Part shown: positions 49,857-60,100 of the stretch, in pieces
Numbering within the stretch: the stretch's first letter is position 1
How the letters are laid out: each line of letters starts with the position of its first letter
From: Bacteroidales bacterium
Lineage (GTDB): Bacteria; Bacteroidota; Bacteroidia; Bacteroidales; GWF2-38-335
Reading direction: 5' to 3'
Length of the DNA stretch: 64,000 nt
Assembly: GCA_016936815.1 (NCBI GenBank)
Contig: JAFGXD010000090.1
Location: 1-64,000 of the forward strand
Notes under the pieces: generated by a model
Told to the model about the DNA's origin: nothing
Database searches by the model: none
The model's input: only the letters and a program-made list of their open reading frames with translations
Made by a program: the position numbers and the translations under genes

Positions 49857-51116
49857 TTATACCCTTCTTTTAATAAAATGAGAACTTACCAAAGAAATCA
49901 TACAATAGGCAAGAAAGAAATAAAAACCAATTTCTAAAGTAGATTGCTCGGTGTTTAAGGTTGTTTTAAGATGTTTAATTCTTTCAACTCCTTCCATTTG
50001 CTCCGAAATTATTCCCTGATAGCCAAGGGTTGCCAAAAATATTGCAACAACAAAAACATCGGCCATTGACCATTTTCCAATTTTTTGAACTATTGCATTA
50101 AGAATTTTGTTCTTGCCTGCTTTTTCTGAAAATATTATTAATAATGAAGCAATTAACTTGGTAAGTGGCGTTACTATGCTAAATGCAAATATTAGCACTG
50201 CAACCAAAACGTTGTTGTGTATAAGAATTGTTACAATATCGAAAATAGACTTGCTTCTATAATAAATATATTGATTCTGAAAAGAAATTGTCTCCCCTAA
50301 AAAGTTAAATTCCAAAGCCTCAACACTGGCATTTATTTCCATCATTGGAAGTAAAACGCCGAGAATAAGACAAATTAAACCAATAAAAAGACTGTCGATT
50401 AGAATTATTTTTCCAAGCTTTTTTTTCCTTAAAAAAAGCAAGACTGTTATTAAGTAATAAATAAAGCAAACTCCAATAAAAACCAATACATATAATTCTA
50501 CCTGTTTGTTTTCGTCCGAAAAATCGTGCAAAACCGGTGGGGCTTTTTCTTCACAATCTAATGTATAAGACTTTGATTCTTTTGATGTTTCCAAATTTGA
50601 ATGAATAGCATTCTGAACCTGATCGGAAATTAAGTCCTTAATTAGCTCATCGTTGTTTTTTATTCTTTCAATAACATAGCCTTCAATAATATCCAAAACA
50701 ATATCTAAGCCTTTTTGAGAAATAAAAGACGAACCATTAGAAAATAAACTGGAAACCACCGAAAACGATTTCTCCAAAAAATTTCCATCATTTCCCGAAT
50801 AAGCATTGGCCAACGAATCGCCTAAATTCATTGTTCTAATATGTTGTGTTGAAGCCCGGTAAACAGAATCAACATAGTTTACCAATTTTTCGGATTCCAA
50901 AGAAACATCGAGGTTTTCTAACCTTTTGTCAATTATGCTTATTACCTTACATTTCCATTCGTTAGGACTAAACAAACCCATACTAACATCGTGGAAAACA
51001 GCATTTGCTTCCTTTTTTTTCTGAATAGATTTTGAATTACTGAGTATCTGCCAGGCCGAAAAAACCAATACAGCAAAAAACAAAATTCTTAGGAATATTT
51101 GCAAAAATCGATTCAT
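49857..51116 (-). CDS. Paraquat-inducible protein A (PqiA)-like membrane protein
   Basis: FSIVTPLTKLIASLLII and IGKWSMADVFVVAIFLATLGYQG C-terminal PqiA-like motifs. Confidence 0.8.
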   Translation of the reverse strand: MNRFLQIFLRILFFAVLVFSAWQILSNSKSIQKKKEANAVFHDVSMGLFSPNEWKCKVISIIDKRLENLDVSLESEKLVNYVDSVYRASTQHIRTMNLGDSLANAYSGNDGNFLEKSFSVVSSLFSNGSSFISQKGLDIVLDIIEGYVIERIKNNDELIKDLISDQVQNAIHSNLETSKESKSYTLDCEEKAPPVLHDFSDENKQVELYVLVFIGVCFIYYLITVLLFLRKKKLGKIILIDSLFIGLICLILGVLLPMMEINASVEALEFNFLGETISFQNQYIYYRSKSIFDIVTILIHNNVLVAVLIFAFSIVTPLTKLIASLLIIFSEKAGKNKILNAIVQKIGKWSMADVFVVAIFLATLGYQGIISEQMEGVERIKHLKTTLNTEQSTLEIGFYFFLAYCMISLVSSHFIKRRV

Positions 51117-51263
51117 GGGATAAAAATAACATAAAAAACGATATAGATCGCAACTAAAAAGACATTTTCCTTAATATTCTCATTTTATATCGCCCTGATT
51201 TTCTTGGTACAGGCTGAACTGCATAATACCTTTGTAGCAGTATTAATTTAAAAAACAAAAATC

Positions 51264-51755
51264 ATGGCAAAAGGTAAAATTCTAATTGTAGACGACGATC
51301 ACGACCTAATTGAAGGAACTCAGGCAATTCTCGAATCCCAAGGATATGAAGTGTCTTCAGCACTTAACAAAAACGAAGGTCTTAATCAAATTCGTATTAA
51401 CCGTCCCGATCTTATTATTCTGGATGTAAATATGACAACCGAACAGGAAGGTTTCGAAATGAATCTTGAACTTAGAGAAAATCCCGATTATAATTCTATT
51501 CCGGTGTTAATGCAAACAGGTATTGAGGTAATGACTTCAAACAGAACAGTTGCAACAATGATTAGAGAAATGAGAAAAGACGAGAATTTTAAAGACAATA
51601 AAGTTCTTTTATGCAAAAACGAAGTAGAAGGAGCCGCAGGTGTTGATTATCTTAGCGAAGACGGTGGTTCAATTTTTCTTCCCGTTGAAGGTTTCCTTTC
51701 AAAACCGGTTGATCCAAATCATCTAATTTCTGAAGTTGAAAGACTTATAAAATAA
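51264..51755 (+). CDS. Single-domain response regulator receiver protein with an insertion before the conserved KP
   Basis: KILIVDDDHDLIEGTQAIL, DLIILDVNM, VLMQTGIE, FLSKPVDPNHL. Confidence 0.9.
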   Translation: MAKGKILIVDDDHDLIEGTQAILESQGYEVSSALNKNEGLNQIRINRPDLIILDVNMTTEQEGFEMNLELRENPDYNSIPVLMQTGIEVMTSNRTVATMIREMRKDENFKDNKVLLCKNEVEGAAGVDYLSEDGGSIFLPVEGFLSKPVDPNHLISEVERLIK

Positions 51756-53116
51756 TGAGTTTTACTCAAACAAAACCGGTTAAACCCTACCAAAGGGCCA
51801 TTAGAAGAAATTTCTGGTTAATAAAACTCAGATGGTGGGCTATTGCAGGATTGGCTGCAATTATACTTCTGAGTTTTATTCTTTCTTTTAGAATTGAATT
51901 TATTGGCATTTTAGCTGTATTAACCGGCCTTGTAATTCACAATATTATTTCGAGATGGCTGCTGGTTAGAGCCATAAAAACTAAAAAGAAAGGTCTGGTA
52001 GATTATATTGAAAGGATTATTTTCTACCAAATAATTATTGACCTAATCCTACTTTCGGTAATAATATATTTATCGGGAGGTTTAGAAAATCCTTTTATCC
52101 TTTTTTACTCCTTTCATGTTGTTTTGGCAAGCATACTGCTAACAAGAACAGCAAGTTATATTGTTGCCTCTTTCTCGGTAATTATGCTGGGAATTCTTGC
52201 TGCAATAGGTTATTTTAACCTTGCCCCCCACTTTTCGTTGGGTATTTTCGATTATTCTTCATCAAATTCAATTTATTCAATTTCGGTAATAGCAATATTT
52301 GCAATAGCCGCATTTGTATTGGTTTTTTTGGTAAGCTCTATTTCAAAAAGACTTAAATCTCAGGAAATTAGTTTAATCAGAATAAATAATCAACTGGAAG
52401 TAGCAAACGAAGAATTGAAAAGAAAAGATGCCGTAAAAGATGAATATGTTAGCAGAGTAACTCATGATATCAAAGGTCATTTGGCTGCTATTCAGACCAA
52501 TATCTCAGTCTTGCAAAAAGAAATTGCGGGGCCTCTTAGTCCTCAACAAGAAAAATTTGTAAACCTTGCATATAACAGAACAATAAGGCTAACCGAATTT
52601 GTTAAAGACTTGCTAAGAGTAACTCAAATGAGGTTGAAAAACGAAACCGACAAACAGGAGTTTAAATTTAGCGAATTGTTGGAAAAAGTAAGAGAAAACG
52701 CATTAACCAATGCAGAAAAGAAAAATATAGAGCTTAAAATTTTGAATTCCGACAATACATCGGGCTTTGGTAATCCTTTTTCAATTGAAGAAGTTATCTT
52801 AAATCTGGTGCTAAATGCAATTAAATACACCAACGAAAACGGCATTGTTACCGTAACCCTCAGCGATAAAGATTTATACACAGAATGTTCCGTTTGTGAT
52901 ACAGGAATAGGAATTCCTCCCGAAGAAATTGAATTTGTTTTCGACGATTTTTATCGCGGTTCAAATGCCAAAAACCTAAGAATTGAAGGAACCGGTATGG
53001 GACTGGCTTTGGTATGGCAAATAATTGAACGAAACAACGGAAAAATTTGGGTTAAGAGCGAACTTGGCAAAGGTTCTTGCTTTACTTTCAGCATACCAAA
53101 AAAAGAAGAAGTATAA
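51755..53116 (+). CDS. Membrane sensor histidine kinase
   Basis: N-terminal TM helices; H-box VTHDIKGHLAAI; N-box LNLVLNAIKYTNENG; CDTGIGIPPEEIEFVFDDFYRG; GTGMGLALVWQI; ATG overlaps upstream stop. Confidence 0.94.
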   Translation: MSFTQTKPVKPYQRAIRRNFWLIKLRWWAIAGLAAIILLSFILSFRIEFIGILAVLTGLVIHNIISRWLLVRAIKTKKKGLVDYIERIIFYQIIIDLILLSVIIYLSGGLENPFILFYSFHVVLASILLTRTASYIVASFSVIMLGILAAIGYFNLAPHFSLGIFDYSSSNSIYSISVIAIFAIAAFVLVFLVSSISKRLKSQEISLIRINNQLEVANEELKRKDAVKDEYVSRVTHDIKGHLAAIQTNISVLQKEIAGPLSPQQEKFVNLAYNRTIRLTEFVKDLLRVTQMRLKNETDKQEFKFSELLEKVRENALTNAEKKNIELKILNSDNTSGFGNPFSIEEVILNLVLNAIKYTNENGIVTVTLSDKDLYTECSVCDTGIGIPPEEIEFVFDDFYRGSNAKNLRIEGTGMGLALVWQIIERNNGKIWVKSELGKGSCFTFSIPKKEEV

Positions 53117-53178
53117 TATTTTGGTTCTAGTTATTTTTTCAATAACTTTACACTTAAGTATTAACAAATTTTTGGGCA

Positions 53179-55521
53179 ATGAAAAAATATTTCTTACTCT
53201 TATCTCTGGCTTCCCTATTGTCTTTTAACGGCTTCTCGCAGCATGCAAAATCCCTTCACTCAGATTCTTTGGATGTTCTGCATTATCGTATAGAGCTGGA
53301 TTTAACCGAAATGGCCTCTAACCAAATTTCAGCTAAAACAAGCTTGCAATTAGTTCCAAAAGTAAATAATCTAAATAATGTTTCTCTGGATCTTTTAAAA
53401 CTAATTGTAGATTCTATAAAAATAGATGGTGCAATTGTGCCAAGCTTTTCCTATAACGACACATTATTAAATTTTGCAACTACTGAAACATTTGATATAA
53501 TAGACAGTTTTTTAGTGGATGTTTATTACCACGGTGACCCGGTTATTGATCCTTCGGGTTGGGGCGGTTTTTACACCAATTCAAACTATGCCTTTAATCT
53601 GGGCGTTGCTTTTGCCGATAATCCTCATAATTACGGACGAGCATGGTATCCCTGCGTTGACGATTTTATTGACAGGGCAAGTTACGAGTATATTGTAACA
53701 GTGCTTAACCCAAGAATTGTGGTATGTGGAGGATATCAGGAAAATGTTGTGGATAACGGCGATGGAAGCTCAACATATTTTTGGAGAATGGACGAAGAAA
53801 TTCCAACATATCTTTCTTCTGTAGCTGCCGGTTTGTATGTGCATGTAAAAGACACCTTTAACGGACTAAACGGAGAAATTCCAATAGATATTTACGCATA
53901 TCCGGGCGATAGTCTCGATGCTGTAAATAGCTTTATTAATTTAAAAGAAATTGCCGCAGCTTATGAAAATTACTACGGCCCATATCGTTGGAACAGAATT
54001 GGTTTCACCGCAACTTCTCAGGGAGCAATGGAACATCCAACAAATATTTCTTATCCTTATTTCTGCATAGATGGAACATTAACAAACGAATGGCTTTATG
54101 CTCACGAACTTTCTCATCATTGGTTTGGCGATTTGGTTACTTGTAATTCTGCCGAAGATATGTGGATTAACGAAGGCTGGGCAGTATTTTCTGAATTTAC
54201 CTTTACCGAGGCTCTTTATGGGAAAGATGAGGCGAAAAACTATGTTAGAGACCAACATAAAACAAACTTGCAATTTTTACATCATACCGAAGGTTACTAT
54301 GCAATAACCGGAATCCCACACGATATAACTTATGGCAATACCGTTTACGATAAAGGAGCGACAGTAACACATTCACTTAGAGGATATTTGGGCGACGAAT
54401 TGTTTTTTAATACAGTAAAAGCTTATATGGATGCTTATGCTTTTTCAGATATTTCTTCCGCTCAACTACGAGACTTTTTCTCTTCCTATACCGGAATAGA
54501 TATGACAGACTTTTTCGATGCTTGGGTATTTCAACCGGGATATGTACATTTTTCAATAGATTCTTTTAGAATACTTGCGGGCGAAAGTCCTTTTCAGATA
54601 GAAGTATTTGCACGTCAGAGAACCAGAGGACCGGCAGCTTTGGCTAATTCAAACAGAGTGGAAATTACTTTTATGGATAATTATTGGAATCAGTATTCTG
54701 AAATAATGACTTTCGATGGAGAAACCGGCTCACAGATTTTCGAAGTTCCATTTCTTCCCACACTAGCAATGATGGACATAGATGAAAAACTTTGCGACGC
54801 AACTACCGATAGTTACGTAGTAGCAAAAGAAGTTGCAAACTACGATTTTGTTGGCGCTCATTGCAGAATTGATGTTTCGGAATTGTCGGATTCGGCATTT
54901 ATTAGAGTAGAACATAACTGGGTAACACCAGACCCATTAAACCCCGACATACCGGGAATTATTCTTTCAAACCAGCGCTATTGGAGAGTTGATGCAATTT
55001 TGCCCGACACTTTTAATGCCACAGGTAGGTTTTATTACAACAAATTGACCTCAACCAACAATGGGTATTTAGATTGGGAATTGGTAACAAATTCAATCGA
55101 CAGTCTTGTTTTGCTTTACAGAGAAAATCCCGCACACAACTGGGATACAATTGGTTTTACAAGAGTTGGAAATTCGTTTTATGGAAATTTGGTTTGCGAT
55201 AGTCTTATTCCGGGAGAATATGTTTTGGGAATTTACGATTGGAATCAATGGCTTACAATTAACACAGCAAAAACACCAAACAATTTATTTAATGTTTATC
55301 CCAATCCCTCTTCAGGAGTTTTTAATATAGATTTGAATGAAAAAACATCCGGAAAAATCAGCATTTACAGCATAACCGGCGTTCTTATTGATGAGTTTAC
55401 CGTGAATGAAGAAAGTAAAATTGAATGGAATCCGGTAAACCACCCATCGGGTACTTATGTAATTTCATTTAACGGAAAAAAAGGCAAGGGAGTTAAAAAG
55501 GTTGTTTATGGGAGAAATTAG
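53179..55521 (+). CDS. M1 family metallopeptidase with T9SS sorting domain
   Basis: Signal peptide; QGAMEHPTN exopeptidase motif; HELSHHWFGDLVTCNSAEDMWINEGWAVFSE (HExxH-18-E); CTD NVYPNPSSGVFNIDLN...GTYVISFNGKKGKGVKKVVYGRN. Confidence 0.93.
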   Translation: MKKYFLLLSLASLLSFNGFSQHAKSLHSDSLDVLHYRIELDLTEMASNQISAKTSLQLVPKVNNLNNVSLDLLKLIVDSIKIDGAIVPSFSYNDTLLNFATTETFDIIDSFLVDVYYHGDPVIDPSGWGGFYTNSNYAFNLGVAFADNPHNYGRAWYPCVDDFIDRASYEYIVTVLNPRIVVCGGYQENVVDNGDGSSTYFWRMDEEIPTYLSSVAAGLYVHVKDTFNGLNGEIPIDIYAYPGDSLDAVNSFINLKEIAAAYENYYGPYRWNRIGFTATSQGAMEHPTNISYPYFCIDGTLTNEWLYAHELSHHWFGDLVTCNSAEDMWINEGWAVFSEFTFTEALYGKDEAKNYVRDQHKTNLQFLHHTEGYYAITGIPHDITYGNTVYDKGATVTHSLRGYLGDELFFNTVKAYMDAYAFSDISSAQLRDFFSSYTGIDMTDFFDAWVFQPGYVHFSIDSFRILAGESPFQIEVFARQRTRGPAALANSNRVEITFMDNYWNQYSEIMTFDGETGSQIFEVPFLPTLAMMDIDEKLCDATTDSYVVAKEVANYDFVGAHCRIDVSELSDSAFIRVEHNWVTPDPLNPDIPGIILSNQRYWRVDAILPDTFNATGRFYYNKLTSTNNGYLDWELVTNSIDSLVLLYRENPAHNWDTIGFTRVGNSFYGNLVCDSLIPGEYVLGIYDWNQWLTINTAKTPNNLFNVYPNPSSGVFNIDLNEKTSGKISIYSITGVLIDEFTVNEESKIEWNPVNHPSGTYVISFNGKKGKGVKKVVYGRN

Positions 55522-55546
55522 ATAAACAAAGAAATTTATTAACTAT

Positions 55547-57145
55547 TTAATAAACAATTAGTTTTCTAGCGATTTTTTCTAGCGAATTATTAACTCTAAT
55601 AAGATATATTCCTTTTTCTAAATCGTTAACTCTAACAGTTTTGTAATCGGTAGTTGTTTGTCTAATCAATTCACCTGTAATAGTGTATATTTCAATAGAC
55701 CATTTGCCCAAAACTATGTTAGTGTTTTCTATTGTTACAAAACCACTCGAAGGATTTGGGAACACATTTATTGAATTCGAAATCAACGATTCTTCTCTTT
55801 GCAAATATGGATTTTCAAATTTTGCAACCCAAAGATCTTTGGCACCAAAATTTTGATTAATAAACAAATCATCGGATTCTGTTCTTCCCGCTACAAAAAT
55901 ATTTCCGTTGTTTATTGCAATATCGGTAAGAATATCCGATTCTGTTCCTCCCTTTTTAAATGTCCATAAGGTATCCAAATTTCCATCCATTGAAATGATC
56001 CAAAAATCGGCTACCGTTGTGGTATCTCCTGAAGCAAAAAAATCTGTTGAGCGTGTAAAACCCGACAAAAGAAAATGCCCATCGTTGTTGTTAATAATTT
56101 TATAAATAGTTTCGCTTTGTGTGCCGCCAATAATTTTTTGCCTGATAATTGTTCCTGTGCTGTCGGCTTCAGCAATCCAAACATCACCGTAGCCGCCAAT
56201 ATAGGGTTGATTTACATCTCCATCGGATGAATATACAATTCCCAAAAACACTACTGTTAATGAGTCTGTTTCAGTAATGGAATATGGTGAATTTTGACTT
56301 GTACAGCCTATTTCTTTTTGCCAAAGAACCTCCCAATTGGCATTTGTTTTTATTAACCAAAAGTAATCTGCTCCTGTAAAGGTATGGGTAGAAAGTCCCA
56401 AAAAATAGTATCCCGACCCATCGGATATTTCAATTCCTTCAATTATTTCATCAGTATTCCATTCGTCGTGTCCTGTCCACGCAATTTTCTTTGTATCAAT
56501 AATATCTCCCTCCAAAATTTCAACTTCCAGCATCCATCCAACATAGAAATAATCGAAATTTGCTTCCGAAACTAAATCGCCGTTTTGCGAATTTGTTTGA
56601 CCCAAAGCCATAATATTACCGTTTTCCAACAAAATAATATCATAAATAAAATCGGCACCTTCCACGCCCATAAATGAGCTGCCACCATATAGTTCGTTCC
56701 AGATTAAATTGCCTTCGTTATCTATCCTCATAATAAAGCCATCGGACTCACCATCGGTTCCGTGATTTCCGGCAAAATCTAAATCGTCGGAATATGAAAA
56801 TCCGGCAACAATACAACCGCCATCTTCAAGAGCAATAATATCCTGAGGTAAATCGGCATTTGTTCCACCAAAAACTTTAGACCAAATGGTATCCCCGAAT
56901 TCATTCAATTTTATTATCCAACAATCGGCGCTTCCTTTGTTAATTCCAACCATAAAATCGTTTGAAACCGTTGCACAAACAACATACGATTCTCCGTTGG
57001 CATTAACTGCAATCTTTGCACGGTAGTCAAACCCATAACCCGGACATTCATCAGCAGAACCTCCCAAAGTTTTTGTCCATAATGTATCCGGTGTTTGCGA
57101 AAATCCAATAAAATTCAGCAACAATAAATAAATAAATAATTTCAT
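55547..57145 (-). CDS. Secreted T9SS sorting-domain protein with beta-propeller-like 'D-W-I-x-K-x-x-x-x-G-x-x-x-W-x-K-x-x-G-G' repeats
   Basis: DCWIIKLNEFGDTIWSKVFGGTNAD-type repeats; CTD NVFPNPSSGFVTIENTN...GIYLIRVNNSLEKIARKLIVY. Confidence 0.85.
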   Translation of the reverse strand: MKLFIYLLLLNFIGFSQTPDTLWTKTLGGSADECPGYGFDYRAKIAVNANGESYVVCATVSNDFMVGINKGSADCWIIKLNEFGDTIWSKVFGGTNADLPQDIIALEDGGCIVAGFSYSDDLDFAGNHGTDGESDGFIMRIDNEGNLIWNELYGGSSFMGVEGADFIYDIILLENGNIMALGQTNSQNGDLVSEANFDYFYVGWMLEVEILEGDIIDTKKIAWTGHDEWNTDEIIEGIEISDGSGYYFLGLSTHTFTGADYFWLIKTNANWEVLWQKEIGCTSQNSPYSITETDSLTVVFLGIVYSSDGDVNQPYIGGYGDVWIAEADSTGTIIRQKIIGGTQSETIYKIINNNDGHFLLSGFTRSTDFFASGDTTTVADFWIISMDGNLDTLWTFKKGGTESDILTDIAINNGNIFVAGRTESDDLFINQNFGAKDLWVAKFENPYLQREESLISNSINVFPNPSSGFVTIENTNIVLGKWSIEIYTITGELIRQTTTDYKTVRVNDLEKGIYLIRVNNSLEKIARKLIVY

Positions 57146-57149
57146 AATT

Positions 57150-60100
57150 CTATCTCTTTTGAATAATTAGTTTTTCTACGAAAATGATTTTACCCGACTG
57201 ATTATCTGTTATTTGCACATTATATACTCCGTCATTCAATTGGTCGGTTAAATAGTTTATACTTATTGTATTATCGTCTGAAATAATTGTTTCAGAAATA
57301 ACTTTTCGTGAAAGAATATCGGTTAATAGGACATCAAATTTTTGTGCCGTAATATTATTTCCTTCCACAATAAAGAATTCATTTGCAGGATTTGGAAAAA
57401 GTTTAAATTCTTGGTTAAATGGGATATTATTAACAGCAACAATATTTGAGTATGAAAAGCTTCCGTCGTAATCGGTTTGTTTCAATCTATAATATGAAAT
57501 TCCGGTTGCAGGGTTTTTGTCGGTTGCGCTGTAATTTTTTTCTTCATTGGAATTTCCAGCTCCATCAACTTGGGCAAACGATTCAAAATCTATTCCGTCA
57601 ATAGATTTTTCAACATTAAAATAATCGTTATTAATTTCTGTTGCAGTAATCCAATGCAAATTAACGGCATCATTTTGCAATTCAGCATTAAATTTCAGCA
57701 ATTCAATTGGTAAAGAAATGGCTCCGCTAATTCCCAGAAAGAAATCGCAGTCATTGTTAGCATAGCCATCAATTACAACATAATAGGTTGTGTTTGGAGG
57801 AAGTGAAGACCCATTCCAAACAATATCATTTTCATTTCCGGAAGCCTGACAAAATACATTTGTATAATTTGCAGGATCGCAGGGAGTTCCGGTAATTTGG
57901 TCGATTGATACTTGAATTCCATTAGCCGATGGAGAACAATTGGTGCCGGTAAAATCCAGAGTTACATCGCCGCCGGCATCTGTTGTAGTAAAATAGTACC
58001 ACACAGAATTTTCAACAGTAATTGAACCGCATGAAGAAAAATCGGGATCTTCAGATCCGTCGGGGGTTGCAAAAGACGTTTGTGAGGCAGAAATTGTTCC
58101 CCATGTTAATTCAATAGCATTACTGCAATGATCGTTGCAATTTGACCAAATTATTGAAGAATTCCACGCAGAATCATTATTAACTATCTGATCGATTCCG
58201 CTGTTTGGTAAGGAACACCATATTTGCACATCAGTAGAATTGTCGGGAATTAACACATTTGGTACTACCACCAAATCGGTAGCACCTGGCAAAATATTTA
58301 AGCCTGTTATGCTCGAAGTAACAGGTGCACCTCCATCAATTGAATAAGTAATATCCAGCTCGGTAATTGCGGGAGGCACATTGCATGAATTGTTTCTATT
58401 TGTTATTTGAACATCTAAACTGTATTCGCTAGCGTAGCAGCCGGAAATGAAAATGGCCTGAGCATCAATTGGGGCATCGGTAATACTAATATTGTCGAAA
58501 GCAAAGAAATTTCTGTTTCTATAATCCGTAGCACCGGAAATTCCGTAATATGCGTAACCGGAAATTCTAAATTTCACGCAAGTTTGGCCTATCAAATTAC
58601 AAAGATTGTGTTCAACATAAGTCCATTCATTAACCGAATTAGGATAATTATTGTACCAATAGTTTGTATTTCCAGAATACCAATCCAAATCGGCATTTGT
58701 TCCTAATTGTGTCCAGCTTACACCTCCATTTGTTGAATACTCTACATGAAATTGGGTGTAGTAATTAGATAACTGATATTTTATATGAAAAGACAGCATT
58801 GGATTGGTTAATCCGGTGAAATCGAAAACAGGGCTTTCAACCCAAATTAAATCATATCTCCCATGAGTTGTAACATCCACGTAATAACAATCGTCCATAT
58901 TTTCGGAGCCGTTAAGGTAGGGTAATTGACCCAGAATAAATTGCCTGCCGTTATTTAGTGGAGGATTTTCACCTGTTGCTACCCAATAGCTTGTTCCCGA
59001 ATTAAAGTTTTCGTAGTAAGGAAAAGTTGAAATAAGTGGATAATTTACATTAATTGTTTGCCTTATTGTATCGTTTATTCTATTGTAATCGTTCGACAAA
59101 TCGGAATAAACAGTAAAATTATAAACTCCAAGTGCAGTTAAATCTACAGAGGCAGGAAAGGTGTAATTTATTGTGCTTCTTGCGTTTATAGAAACAAGCC
59201 CGTTTATTGTTTGTGTAATTGCTCCGGTAATTTCGCAAACAATTGGTACATTAACCAAATTGTTACAAAACGGATTTTTTACGGTTACCGTAATCTCCTG
59301 GGCATTCGAAAATGTACAAAACTCTTGCGACTGAAGAGGTTCAATAAAAGCAGTAACGGCAACATCATCAACATTGTCAACTATTTCAAAATTATCAATT
59401 GCAAAATAGTTATAATTTCGGTAATCTGTTACACCTGAAATTCCATAATAAGCATAGCCCAAAATTCTTATTTTTACGCAAGGAAGTCCGGCCAGATTGC
59501 ATAAATCGTGTTCAACATGTTTCCAATAATCTACCGGATTAGAAAGGTTGTTATACCACCAATTGGTATTTCCCTCGTACCAACTTGGGTCGGCATTTGT
59601 TCCAAGTTGAGTCCATGTTGTACCTCCATTTGTTGAATATTCCACATGAATTTGCGAATAATAGGAGGTAAATTGATATTTTATGTCCATAAACAAAGAA
59701 GGCGCAACAAGAGAAGAAAAGTCGAAAACAGGGCTTTCAATCCAAAATTTATAGTATTCGGCGTGTCTGCTTACATCCACATACCACGAATTTCCCTCTC
59801 CTTCGGGTCCGTTTAAATATGGTAGTGAACCCCAAACAAAATCTCTGCCTCTATCTACATCAGGCAAAACAGGAGCATCTCCCGAAGACACCCAATAGCC
59901 GTTATTGGCATTAAAGTCTTCAAAATATGGAAAACTTGCAATTGTTGGATAATTAACGTTAATTGAAAGAAATGCAGAGTCATTTAAACTATTAATATCT
60001 CCCGGCATTGTTGAATATGCTGTGAAATTGTAAGTTCCAAGCCCTGTCATATCGAAGCTTCCCGGCAAAGTATAATCTGTGTAAGAATGAGCTGGAACAG

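Noticed and set aside
53179-55521. GAMEH instead of GAMEN as a novel M1 active site
   Set aside because: His at this position is, to my knowledge, common in Bacteroidota M1 peptidases, so not reported as unusual.
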